64,000 bases of DNA from Olsenella_L kribbiana (lineage in GTDB: Bacteria; Actinomycetota; Coriobacteriia; Coriobacteriales; Atopobiaceae): positions 186,001-250,000 of the forward strand of contig NZ_JAZGJP010000001.1 in assembly GCF_036408795.1 (NCBI RefSeq), read 5' to 3'. This document shows positions 7,402 through 14,970 of this stretch, one piece after another; positions within the stretch are counted from its first letter, which is position 1; every line of letters starts with the position of its first letter. The translations under genes were made by a program, and so were the position numbers. The notes under the pieces are model-generated. The model had not been told where the DNA came from. It ran no database searches and was given only the letters and a program-made list of their open reading frames with translations.

Positions 7402-9027
7402 GTGAAGCATCTGGGATATCTCGAGAGAAGCCTTTCCCGTCCGAACCAGGCCCGGCTCGTCTTCGAAGGCGCCCTTGTCGGCCTTGCCGGCGGCGGCATC
7501 GTCGTGCTCTATCGCATGGCGCTCTCGGGCGCAGAGAAGCTCATGAGAGGCATCACCGGAGCCGCAGCAGGCCATCCTCTCCAGATCCTTCTCTGGTTCG
7601 TCACGCTCGCAGCCGTCCTCATCATCGTCTCGAAGCTCCTGCTCTGGGAGCCCTATACGCAGGGCTCGGGCATTCCGCAGACCGATGCAGAAGCCATAGG
7701 GCGCATCGATATGCCCTGGTACCGTGTCATGTCAGCAAAGTTCGCCGAAGGCACGCTCTGTGCCTTTGCCGGCCTCTCGCTTGGCCGCGAAGGCCCTTCC
7801 GTCATGCTCGGCGGCATGGGAGGAAAGGCAGTCTCGAAGGCCCTCCACAAGGACCGCGACCACGAGTCGCTGTTCGTGACCTGCGGCGCTGCAGCGGGCA
7901 TGGCAGCAGCCTTCCATGCGCCGCTTACCGGCGTCCTTTTCGCCGTCGAAGAGATCCACAAGGTCTTCTCGGCATCCCTGGTGATCACGGCGATGGCATC
8001 AGCGATCATGTCAGACTTCCTTGTCTCTCAGGTGCTCGGCGTGAGGCCAACGCTCAACTTTGCGCTCGTCACGAACCTGCCGCACGTCTCATATCCGCTC
8101 GTCGCTGTCATGGGCATCTACTGCGGCATCCTGGGTGCGCTCCACAACGCTGGCATGTTCGGCTGCCAGGCGCTCTATGGGAAGATCAAGCACTGGGTAC
8201 CCTATAGCAGGCTCGCCATTCCTTTTGCCATCTCCGGCGTCATTGCCTTCACGCTGCCCGACCTCATGTGCGGCGGCGATGCCATCATCGAGAAGCTCAT
8301 GAATCCGACGGCACTCACCTGGGAGGCAATCCTCTTCCTGCTGATAGGGAAGTATCTCTTCACGACCATCAGCTTCGCTTCGGGCGCACCTGGCGGCACG
8401 CTTTTCCCGCTTGTCGTCATGGGTTCGCTTGCAGGCGCGCTCTTCTGCCATCTTGCAAACGCTGTCGGCGGCACGTCGACGCTCTATATGATGAACTTCA
8501 TCTATCTCGGCATCGCAGGGCTCTTTGCAGCGGTCGTGAGGGCCCCTGTGACCGCAATCGTACTTGTGTTCGAATTGACAGGAAGCCTCGAGAATCTGCT
8601 GTCCGTAAGCATCGTCGCAATGATTGCCTTCGTCACGGCGAATCTGCTCAAAATCGACGCATTCTACGAGCATCTGCTCACCAAGCTTCTGGGCAACCTC
8701 GACCCGGAAATTGCGGCACAGGAAGAGCACGGCATTGCACTCAGGACCTATCATGTAGCGCTTGGCAGCCAGGCTGAGAACAGGACCGTGGCAGAGCTGC
8801 CGTGGCCGAAGGGTACGCTCATCGTACTTGTGGAGCGCGCCGGCGAGCGTATCACGCCGCACGGCACGACGAAGCTCGAACCCACTGATGTCATCACTGC
8901 TATAGTCCCCAAATCGTCATTGCTGGAAGATGACCGAAAGATTCAGGAACTCTGCCGGCCGACCATCTTCAGACGCGATATCGAAGGCACGGCAGATGCG
9001 GATCGAAGCCCGCAGGACCATTCATAG
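7402..9027 (+). CDS. ClC-family chloride transporter with C-terminal TrkA-C domain
   Basis: 541 residues. ClC selectivity motifs are present: GSGIP (88-92), GREGP (128-132, gating Glu130), and GAPGGTLFP in the second half. A Glu pair at 183-184 sits where the proton-pathway Glu203 of E. coli ClC lies, so an H+/Cl- antiporter is more likely than a channel. After the membrane domain, the last about 90 residues (RTYHVALGSQAE onward, ending KLEPTDVITAIVP) form a TrkA-C/RCK-C regulatory domain. GTG 7402 was chosen because GGGAGG lies eight bases upstream; an ATG at 7360 is inside the apt terminator. Confidence 0.92.
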   Translation: MKHLGYLERSLSRPNQARLVFEGALVGLAGGGIVVLYRMALSGAEKLMRGITGAAAGHPLQILLWFVTLAAVLIIVSKLLLWEPYTQGSGIPQTDAEAIGRIDMPWYRVMSAKFAEGTLCAFAGLSLGREGPSVMLGGMGGKAVSKALHKDRDHESLFVTCGAAAGMAAAFHAPLTGVLFAVEEIHKVFSASLVITAMASAIMSDFLVSQVLGVRPTLNFALVTNLPHVSYPLVAVMGIYCGILGALHNAGMFGCQALYGKIKHWVPYSRLAIPFAISGVIAFTLPDLMCGGDAIIEKLMNPTALTWEAILFLLIGKYLFTTISFASGAPGGTLFPLVVMGSLAGALFCHLANAVGGTSTLYMMNFIYLGIAGLFAAVVRAPVTAIVLVFELTGSLENLLSVSIVAMIAFVTANLLKIDAFYEHLLTKLLGNLDPEIAAQEEHGIALRTYHVALGSQAENRTVAELPWPKGTLIVLVERAGERITPHGTTKLEPTDVITAIVPKSSLLEDDRKIQELCRPTIFRRDIEGTADADRSPQDHS

Positions 9028-9372
9028 CCATATTCCTGCTTTGGATTCGTCCGTGAGAAAAATCCATACGGCATGCTGCAAAACAAGGCTCTGAGAGCCT
9101 GTTTGAGCAACGCTGGCAGTCATACACGAACATCGGTTATGTTTGGGATATATCGGCGTCTTAGAATGCCTCTCAGAAGCTCTTAGAGGAATATGGCCTA
9201 AAGTGCCTTGAAGGCCCCATCATGATAGCAAGGGGAGCATCTATGTAGAAGCTTCTGAGAGTCTTACTTTACATAAGATATATTATCAGACATTTCTGGA
9301 CGAAAAGAGAGGGGACTGGAGCTGCTCTCTCCAGACCCCTCTCGAAGCATATATACTCTCTCGGAAGCCTTC
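9028..9372. other. Intergenic region, 345 bases, with possible decayed coding sequence
   Basis: This is the only gene-free stretch above 300 bases. It lies between the convergent ClC gene and trxB. It is more AT-rich than its flanks and holds the trxB terminator at its right end. A small hairpin AGGCTC/GAGCCT sits near 9087-9100. One plus frame starting at about 9060 reads a plausible protein-like stretch for 33 codons, meets a stop, and continues about 30 codons to another stop at 9244. I see no tRNA, no intact gene and no clear terminal inverted repeats. Confidence 0.5.
9303..9343 (-). terminator. Intrinsic terminator of trxB
   Basis: On the minus strand a 15-base stem (9343-9329 with 9321-9307, one central mismatch) is followed by TTTTCG. 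It starts 30 bases past the trxB stop codon. Confidence 0.85.
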
Positions 9373-10320
9373 TCACGAATCGATGTGCTGGCCGAGATAC
9401 TCTGCTGCAGCAGTCGCAGCGTTTGCGCCATCGGCTGTAGCCGTCACGATCTGGCGGAGCTTCTTCTCGCGGATGTCTCCTGCAACAAAGAGGCCCGGCG
9501 TCTTCGTCTTGCCAGTCTCGTCTGCCACAGCATAGCCACGTTCGTCGAGATCTGCCATGCCCTCGATGAGCTTCGTTGCCGGCACGCGGCCGACAAATAC
9601 GAACACGCCGAAGGAGCCAGCCGGATATGTCTCGGTCGTCTCTTCGCCGGTCTCGTTGTTCCTGAACGTGATGCGCTCAGGAAGCGTCTCGCCCTCGAGC
9701 TTCACGACGCTTGTCATGTAGCGAATCTCTACCTTCTCGTTCTCCTCGATCTTCTTGAGGACAGCAGCCTGGGCGCGGACATGGTCCTTGCGGACGATGA
9801 CAGTGACCTTGGAGGCAAAGCGCGTCAGGAACAGCGCCTCCTCGAGGGCTGAGTTGCCGCCGCCAATCACGAAGACCTGCTTGTTGCGGTAGAACATGCC
9901 GTCGCACGTGGCGCAGTACGACACGCCGTGGCCACCAAGCTTCTCTTCGCCCTCGAAGCCGGCATGGCGAGGAGTCGCGCCGCCTGCCAGGATGACGGTC
10001 TTGGACTCATAGGTGCCCTCCGCCGTCGTGACCGTGAAGATCTTCGTCTCAGGGTCCTGCGTGATGGAGCTCACCTGGTCGGATACGATTTTTGCACCAA
10101 GGTCCTCAGCCTGGCCGCGCATCGCGTCAGCAAGCTCGAAGCCTGACGTATGCGGCACTGCTGGATAGTTGTCCACATCGGCGGTCAGCATAATCTGGCC
10201 ACCCACGGCCTCCTGCTCGAGGACGACGCTGTCAAGCATTGCGCGCTGTGCATAGATGGATGCAGTGAGTCCTGCAGGACCTGCACCGACAATGACAAGA
10301 TCGAGTACTTTGTCGCTCAT
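9373..10320 (-). CDS. trxB: Thioredoxin-disulfide reductase
   Basis: A flavoprotein that reduces thioredoxin with NADPH. It shows the FAD-binding GAGPAG (12-17), the redox-active CATC (Cys136/Cys139), the NADPH-binding GGGNSALEEA and a C-terminal GDI...ATADGANAA flavin-contact segment. The length of 315 residues is typical of low-molecular-weight reductases. AAGGAGAT stands before ATG 10320. It is transcribed alone, between its own terminator and that of the upstream permease. Its 5' region carries several palindromes (10358-10436). Confidence 0.95.
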   Translation of the reverse strand: MSDKVLDLVIVGAGPAGLTASIYAQRAMLDSVVLEQEAVGGQIMLTADVDNYPAVPHTSGFELADAMRGQAEDLGAKIVSDQVSSITQDPETKIFTVTTAEGTYESKTVILAGGATPRHAGFEGEEKLGGHGVSYCATCDGMFYRNKQVFVIGGGNSALEEALFLTRFASKVTVIVRKDHVRAQAAVLKKIEENEKVEIRYMTSVVKLEGETLPERITFRNNETGEETTETYPAGSFGVFVFVGRVPATKLIEGMADLDERGYAVADETGKTKTPGLFVAGDIREKKLRQIVTATADGANAATAAAEYLGQHIDS

Positions 10321-10357
10321 GGCATATCTCCTTGCTCTTGTATTCGCTGCTCAAAGG

Positions 10358-10436
10358 ATGCCCCTTGGGGGCATGGTCTATACATGAGAATGCTATCCCC
10401 CACATAGCATATCCATATTATATTGCGCGCAATATA
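10358..10436 (-). promoter_or_regulatory. Three inverted repeats upstream of trxB
   Basis: Reading the plus strand, ATGCCCC (10358-10364) pairs with GGGGCAT (10368-10374), ATGCTAT (10390-10396) pairs with ATAGCAT (10404-10410), and TATATTGCGCGCAATATA (10419-10436) is a perfect 18-base palindrome. All lie in the 198-base gap before trxB. They look like protein-binding sites or leader hairpins; the binding factor is unknown. Confidence 0.55.
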
Positions 10437-10447
10437 TCTTTGCAAGA

Positions 10448-10493
10448 GAAAAGAGCCTTCCAGCAGCAGATAGACTGCATGTCAGAAGGCTCT
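10448..10493 (-). terminator. Intrinsic terminator of the purine permease gene
   Basis: On the minus strand AGAGCCTTC (10493-10485) pairs with GAAGGCTCT (10460-10452), with an inner GCAG/CTGC helix, followed by TTTTC. Confidence 0.75.
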
Positions 10494-10518
10494 GAGAGGC
10501 GATTTGAGGCCCTATCTG

Positions 10519-11832
10519 CTAGACAAGCAGGAAGTAGACCACAAAGGCAATGGTTGCAACCCACATGAGCGGCTTGATGTTCTTTGCCTTGCCGGTCGCG
10601 AGGTTGATGAGGACATAGGCGATGAAGCCGAAGCCGATGCCGTTGGAGATCGAGTACGTCATCGGGATGCCAGCGATGATGAGGAATGCCGGGAAGGCAT
10701 CCGTGATCTTCGTCCAGTCGATGTCGACGACGTCGCCCATCATGAGGTAGCCGACGACCACGAGGGCGCCGCAGGTTGCAGCGGAGCTCACGATGGTGAT
10801 GATCGGTGCGAAGAAGGCAGCGATGATGAAGAAGATGCCGGTGAAGACCGAGGTCAAGCCGGAGCGGCCACCATCAGCTGCGCCCGAGGAAGATTCGACG
10901 AATGTCGTGATGGAGGAAGCGCCGCAGAAGCCGCCCACAGCAGCAGCTGCGGAGTCGACGACCAGAATCTGCTTGATGTCCTCGACAGAGCCATCGTCGT
11001 TCAGGAAGTCGCCCTGCTTGGCGACTGCCATGGCAGTGCCCATCGTGTCGAAGAAGTCGGACATCATGAGCGAGAAGGCATAGACAAGAAGGATGGGCGT
11101 CGTTATGACTTTCGCAATGCCCATGACACCATTGGCATCGGTCTGGAACGGAGCGCCGAAGCTCGAGAAGTCGAGAGCGGAAACGACGCCGTTAGGAGCA
11201 GCCGTGACGCCCAGAGGGATGCCGGCGATGACAGCGATGATGATGCCGATGAGAAGGGAGCCCGGCACCTCCATCGTATAAAGGATGACCGTGGCGATGA
11301 TGGAGATGAGGCCGACGATGAAGGTCGGGCTCGTCACCTCGCCGAGGCTCACCATCGTGGACTCACTGGCGACGATGATGCCGCCGTCCTTGAGGCCGAT
11401 CATTGCGATGAAAAGGCCAAGGCCGACGGAGATGGCATGGCGAAGAGGCACAGGGATTGCATCCATGACAGCCTCGCGCAGGCCACAGAGAACGAGGACG
11501 AGGATCGCGATGCCCTCGATGAAGATGACTGCCATGGAGGCATGCCAGTCTCCGCCATCAAGAGCGGTGAGCGAAAAGGCAACAATTGCGTTGATGCCCA
11601 TGCCGGAAGCGCAGGCAAGCGGGCGGTTTGCGAAGACGCCCATGAGAATCGTCATGATGCCGGCGCCGATGCACGTTGCCGTGACAGCAGCATTGGCAGG
11701 CACGCCTGCGATGACCATGAGCGCGGGGTTGACGGCGATGATGTAGGCCATCGCCAGGAACGTTGTAAGGCCGGCACGTGCTTCCTGGCCGACAGACGTT
11801 CCACGCTCCTTGAGCTTGAAGAATTGCTCCAT
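10519..11832 (-). CDS. NCS2 purine permease (AzgA/PbuG-type)
   Basis: A 437-residue polytopic membrane protein. The N-terminal pattern (EARAGLTTFLAMAYIIAVNP) is characteristic of the AzgA branch of nucleobase-cation symporters, which import hypoxanthine, guanine or adenine with protons. Conserved NCS2 elements GMGINA and SSITTFVESSSGAADGGRSG are visible. About twelve to fourteen hydrophobic segments fill the protein. The nearby adenine phosphoribosyltransferase would use imported adenine, but the two genes are not co-transcribed. No guanine riboswitch is evident upstream. Confidence 0.88.
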   Translation of the reverse strand: MEQFFKLKERGTSVGQEARAGLTTFLAMAYIIAVNPALMVIAGVPANAAVTATCIGAGIMTILMGVFANRPLACASGMGINAIVAFSLTALDGGDWHASMAVIFIEGIAILVLVLCGLREAVMDAIPVPLRHAISVGLGLFIAMIGLKDGGIIVASESTMVSLGEVTSPTFIVGLISIIATVILYTMEVPGSLLIGIIIAVIAGIPLGVTAAPNGVVSALDFSSFGAPFQTDANGVMGIAKVITTPILLVYAFSLMMSDFFDTMGTAMAVAKQGDFLNDDGSVEDIKQILVVDSAAAAVGGFCGASSITTFVESSSGAADGGRSGLTSVFTGIFFIIAAFFAPIITIVSSAATCGALVVVGYLMMGDVVDIDWTKITDAFPAFLIIAGIPMTYSISNGIGFGFIAYVLINLATGKAKNIKPLMWVATIAFVVYFLLV

Positions 11833-11866
11833 CCTTGAGGTCCTTTCCTATTTGAAAAACCTTGCA

Positions 11867-11909
11867 GGGAAAGCATGCGGCGCCCGGCTCGGAAACGGGC
11901 GCTGCATGC
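11867..11909 (-). terminator. Intrinsic terminator of nrdR-dut
   Basis: On the minus strand GCATGC, a mismatch, then GCGCCCG (11909-11896) pairs with CGGGCGC, a mismatch, then GCATGC (11886-11873), followed by TTTCCC. The permease start codon lies about 40 bases further on. Confidence 0.7.
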
Positions 11910-11927
11910 CGATCGACGACGCCCCTC

Positions 11928-12374
11928 TCAGGCGCCGGAAGATCCGAATCCGCCCACTCCGCGGTCTGTCTCATCAAGCGAATCGACTTCCATGAGGCTG
12001 ACGCGGGGGACTTTCTGTATGACAAGCTGGGCTATGCGCTCGCCCTTCGTGATATGAATCTCTCTTTCAGGGTCGAGATTGATGGCGCAGACCTTGAGCT
12101 CGCCACGGTAATGGGCATCGATGAGGCCTGGCGTGTTTGCCATCGACAGGCCCTCACGAAGCGCGAGACCGCTTCTAGGCTGCACGAAGCCTGCATAGCC
12201 ATCAGGAATGGCGATGGCGAGGCCTGTACTCACAAGACGGCGCTCGAACGGCTTAAGGACCACATCTTCGGCGGAACGCAGATCGAGACCAGCATCACCC
12301 TCATAGGCGTAGCTTGGCAGTTCCACTTCTTCGTCAAGGCGCTTTATCGGCAGGATGATATGGTCTTCGCTCAT
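11928..12374 (-). CDS. dut: dUTP diphosphatase (trimeric dUTPase)
   Basis: Hydrolyses dUTP to dUMP, which keeps uracil out of DNA and feeds thymidylate synthesis. All five trimeric dUTPase motifs are present in 148 residues: AGLDL, PRSGLA, the catalytic NTPGLIDAHYRGE, ERIAQLVI, and the C-terminal RGVGGFGSSG P-loop-like arm. The ATG overlaps the nrdR stop region by four bases, so the two genes are translationally coupled. Confidence 0.97.
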   Translation of the reverse strand: MSEDHIILPIKRLDEEVELPSYAYEGDAGLDLRSAEDVVLKPFERRLVSTGLAIAIPDGYAGFVQPRSGLALREGLSMANTPGLIDAHYRGELKVCAINLDPEREIHITKGERIAQLVIQKVPRVSLMEVDSLDETDRGVGGFGSSGA

Positions 12375-12820
12375 TTGCTCAGGCTCCTCAGCTCTTCGTT
12401 GAACTCATCGATATCTTTGAAGTCGCGATAGACGGAAGCGAAGCGCACATAGGCAACCTTGTCGAGGTTCACGAGGCGCTTGAGCACCATGTCGCCAATC
12501 TCTTTCGAGCTCACTTCGGAGACGCCGGAATCACGAAGCTCCGATTCCATATCGTCGATAAGCGAATCGAGCTTCGATATAGGTATGTTCCTCTTGACGG
12601 TTGCGGCAACAAGGCCGCGCATGAGCTTCTGGCGGTTGAATGTCTCCTTGGTGCCATCCTTCTTGAGGACAGTAAGCGGAGTCTCCTCTCGCCTTTCATA
12701 GGTCGTGAACCTGTAGCCGCACTGGATGCACTCACGCCTGCGGCGAATGGCATCGTTGTTTTCAGAGGGCCTCGAATCTACTACCTTCGATTCTTCGCAC
12801 CCGCACTTTGGACAGCGCAT
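12371..12820 (-). CDS. nrdR: Transcriptional repressor NrdR
   Basis: A 149-residue zinc-ribbon and ATP-cone repressor of ribonucleotide reductase genes. The zinc ligands are Cys3, Cys6, Cys31 and Cys34 (MRCPKCG, CIQCGYRFTTYE). The following residues (TVLKKDGTKETFNRQKL) open the ATP-cone. No nrd genes are in the window. GGGGGATTC precedes ATG 12820. As in mycobacteria, the gene lies beside a LysM gene that is divergent from lexA. Confidence 0.97.
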   Translation of the reverse strand: MRCPKCGCEESKVVDSRPSENNDAIRRRRECIQCGYRFTTYERREETPLTVLKKDGTKETFNRQKLMRGLVAATVKRNIPISKLDSLIDDMESELRDSGVSEVSSKEIGDMVLKRLVNLDKVAYVRFASVYRDFKDIDEFNEELRSLSK

Positions 12821-12939
12821 GAATCCCCCTTGTGCTCTTCAACAGAAAGAACATATCACATAAAGCGGGGTCCGCGCTGTCCGTATTTAAATTTGAGTCG
12901 AAATGTAATACAGCAATTCGTCGTGCAGACGGTCGCAGC

Positions 12940-13353
12940 TTATGCCTGAGCAGCAGAAACGGTAAGCGTCTGGCCCGGCTGGAGGAAAGAGGAATCTAGG
13001 TCGTTCTCGTCCTGGAGCCAGTGTACCATCTGGTCGGTGCTCATGCCTTCAGCACCATGTGCCGCAGCAATGCTCCAGAGCGTATCCTGGTCCTTCACTG
13101 TATAGCTCTCCGTTTCGATGGAAGCCTCTGCCTGGCGAAGCCTTGCATTCTGGAGTGCGTCTCCTGCATACCAAGCGCCGAGGAAGGCAGCGGCGATCGC
13201 TCCGGCAGCCAGAACAGTGAAGACCTTGCTGCCGCGTCCAGGCTTTGCCTGTTCCTCGCGATGCGCCCTTCCCTCGTGCAGGACGAATGCGGGTGCTGGG
13301 TCCATTGCAAGTGCTGCGTTGCCATCGAACAGTGCGCTGTTTCCATCGATCAT
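12940..13353 (-). CDS. LysM membrane protein divergent from lexA; candidate SOS division inhibitor
   Basis: 137 residues: a polar cytoplasmic N-terminus of about 40, one membrane segment (about 44-63, VFTVLAAGAIAAAFLGAW) and an extracellular LysM domain (about 83-132, SYTVKDQDTLWSIA...LQPGQTLTV). The topology and position match the LexA-regulated division suppressors YneA (Bacillus), Rv2719c (Mycobacterium) and DivS (Corynebacterium), which are encoded divergently from lexA. The shared promoter carries LexA-like boxes. The role is inferred from this context; the LysM assignment itself is clear. GAGAAAGG precedes ATG 13353. Confidence 0.82.
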   Translation of the reverse strand: MIDGNSALFDGNAALAMDPAPAFVLHEGRAHREEQAKPGRGSKVFTVLAAGAIAAAFLGAWYAGDALQNARLRQAEASIETESYTVKDQDTLWSIAAAHGAEGMSTDQMVHWLQDENDLDSSFLQPGQTLTVSAAQA

Positions 13354-13411
13354 GTTGGAGCCTTTCTCTCATCGTTGCTGCTGACGTTTATAGCAATCGC
13401 CGCCGACAGCA

Positions 13412-13489
13412 TTGCATGAGCGAACATCTGTTTTGTATACTATTGCTCGAACACTAGTACGTGTCAATAGTTATCAGAACATTTGTTTG
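13412..13489. promoter_or_regulatory. Divergent SOS promoter region with three LexA-like boxes
   Basis: Compared with CGAACnnnnGTTYG, three sites occur at 27-28-base spacing: CGAACATCTGTTTT (13421-13434), CGAACACTAGTACG (13448-13461) and AGAACATTTGTTTG (13476-13489), each with one mismatch. A plus promoter TTGCAT/TATACT (13412-13417, 13436-13441) encloses the first box. A minus promoter with a perfect TTGACA (reverse complement at 13462-13467) and a weak -10 near 13439-13444 encloses the second. Confidence 0.8.
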
Positions 13490-13540
13490 CAGATTAATGT
13501 GAAATATCGTATGATGGAACCAGGGAAAAGGAGGACTCCC

Positions 13541-14191
13541 ATGAAGAAGAAGCTCAGCAAGCGCCAGCAAAGCATCTACGAGTACATCTGCTCCTATAGC
13601 GCCGAGCATGGCTATCCACCCTCGGTACGCGAGATTGGCGCCGCAGTCGGTCTGGCATCGCCTTCGACCGTGCATATGCATCTCCAGGTCCTCCAGGAGC
13701 AGGGCCTCATCAAGAGGGATTCAAAGAAACCCCGTGCCATCGAGGTCGTGAACAATCCTTCCGAGCACGACGAGGGCCTGCATCTTGCCAAGGTCACCGA
13801 AGACCCAGACAGCAATACGATCTCGCTTCCGCTCGTCGGCCGCGTCGCTGCAGGCCAGCCGATTCTGGCTGAGCAGAATGTTGAAGAGCGCCTCAATCTG
13901 CCAACCAGCATCGTCGGCGATGCATCATCTTTCGTCCTGCGCGTTCATGGCGAGTCCATGATCAATGCCGGCATCTTCGACGGTGACTACATCGTCGTGA
14001 AGGAAGAGCACGATGCACATGACGGCGAGATCGTCGTCGCGCTTATCGACGATTCTGCAACCGTGAAGACGTTCTACCGCGAAGATGGCCGTATCCGCCT
14101 CCAGCCGGAGAACGACACGATGGAGCCGATCTACGCCGAGAACCCGCGCATCCTGGGTCGTGTGACGGCACTCATCCGCTCAATCAGCTAG
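13541..14191 (+). CDS. lexA: SOS repressor LexA
   Basis: 216 residues. The N-terminal winged helix (YPPSVREIGAAVGLASPSTVHMHL, about 25-48) binds SOS boxes. The C-terminal S24 peptidase domain has the Ala104-Gly105 autocleavage site (RVAAGQP), nucleophile Ser139 (HGESM) and Lys176 (TVKTF). AAAAGGAGG lies eight bases before ATG 13541; the frame is open further upstream but crosses the LexA boxes. RecA-stimulated self-cleavage would derepress recA, the LysM gene and lexA itself. Confidence 0.97.
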   Translation: MKKKLSKRQQSIYEYICSYSAEHGYPPSVREIGAAVGLASPSTVHMHLQVLQEQGLIKRDSKKPRAIEVVNNPSEHDEGLHLAKVTEDPDSNTISLPLVGRVAAGQPILAEQNVEERLNLPTSIVGDASSFVLRVHGESMINAGIFDGDYIVVKEEHDAHDGEIVVALIDDSATVKTFYREDGRIRLQPENDTMEPIYAENPRILGRVTALIRSIS

Positions 14192-14195
14192 CGCC

Positions 14196-14945
14196 GTGTC
14201 GGAATCCAGGCGTCTCCGCCTCTTCGATATCATCCGTGGCTTCTCTGTCATTTCGATGATGGGGTTTCATGTCTGTTATGACCTGACTGCTATCTTCGGC
14301 TTCAGGCTTGCATGGTTCGCGCCGCCTTTCGAGGATATCTGGCGAGACTCCATCTCCTGGACTTTCCTCTTCATCGCAGGCGTCATGTGCAGCTTCTCGA
14401 GGAACAACCTGAAGCGCGCAGGACGCTATTTGGCACTTGCTGCAGCCATCTGGACTGTCACGACCATTGCAGCTGTCGATACGCCGATAAATTTCGGCAT
14501 CATTTTCTGCATGGGCGCCTGCACGCTCATCTATGCGCTCCTGCAGAAGGCAGGGCATGTTCCTGATGGATGGAAAGCTGCCATCCTTCTCTGGGTCGCC
14601 TTCTTCATCTCTTATGGACTGCCGAGAGAATCTTTCGGGTTTCCTCCCCTTGCCGTGCCGTTCCCCCGCGCCCTCTATCAGATACGTGGCCTTGCATGGC
14701 TCGGCATTCCTGGACCAGGCTTTGCCTCGGGCGACTACTATCCCGTGCTCCCCTTCCTCTTCATGTATCTCTCGGGGGCAGCGTTGGGAAAGCTCTGGAA
14801 GCGGCAGGGATATCCTGATGCCGCAAGGAAGCTTGCCTGCCCGCCACTCGAATTCGTCGGCAGGCACCCGCTTGCGTTCTATATCTTCCACCAGCCTGCA
14901 ATTCTTCTCATCTGCGCAGCTGCTACCGGGACACAGCTCTTATGA
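14196..14945 (+). CDS. DUF1624/HGSNAT-like membrane acyltransferase-type protein
   Basis: 249 residues with about seven hydrophobic segments. The opening RLRLFDIIRGFSVISMMGFH and the HVCYDL signature are typical of the heparan-alpha-glucosaminide N-acetyltransferase-like catalytic domain (DUF1624), and the ending GRHPLAFYIFHQPAI also fits. Family members are thought to acylate sugars across the membrane; the substrate here is unknown. The GTG start lies four bases after the lexA stop, so it is probably co-transcribed and hence DNA-damage responsive. This coupling is inference from spacing. Confidence 0.72.
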   Translation: MSESRRLRLFDIIRGFSVISMMGFHVCYDLTAIFGFRLAWFAPPFEDIWRDSISWTFLFIAGVMCSFSRNNLKRAGRYLALAAAIWTVTTIAAVDTPINFGIIFCMGACTLIYALLQKAGHVPDGWKAAILLWVAFFISYGLPRESFGFPPLAVPFPRALYQIRGLAWLGIPGPGFASGDYYPVLPFLFMYLSGAALGKLWKRQGYPDAARKLACPPLEFVGRHPLAFYIFHQPAILLICAAATGTQLL

Positions 14946-14970
14946 TGCATCCCGGCACCACGAGGCTTTC

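Noticed and set aside
11833..11866. Purine riboswitch ahead of the NCS2 permease
   Set aside because: The stretch between terminator and start is about 35 bases, too short for the aptamer, and conserved junction sequences are absent.
12840..12865. LexA-like GAACATATCACAT upstream of nrdR
   Set aside because: Only the left half-site fits; the right half differs at most positions.
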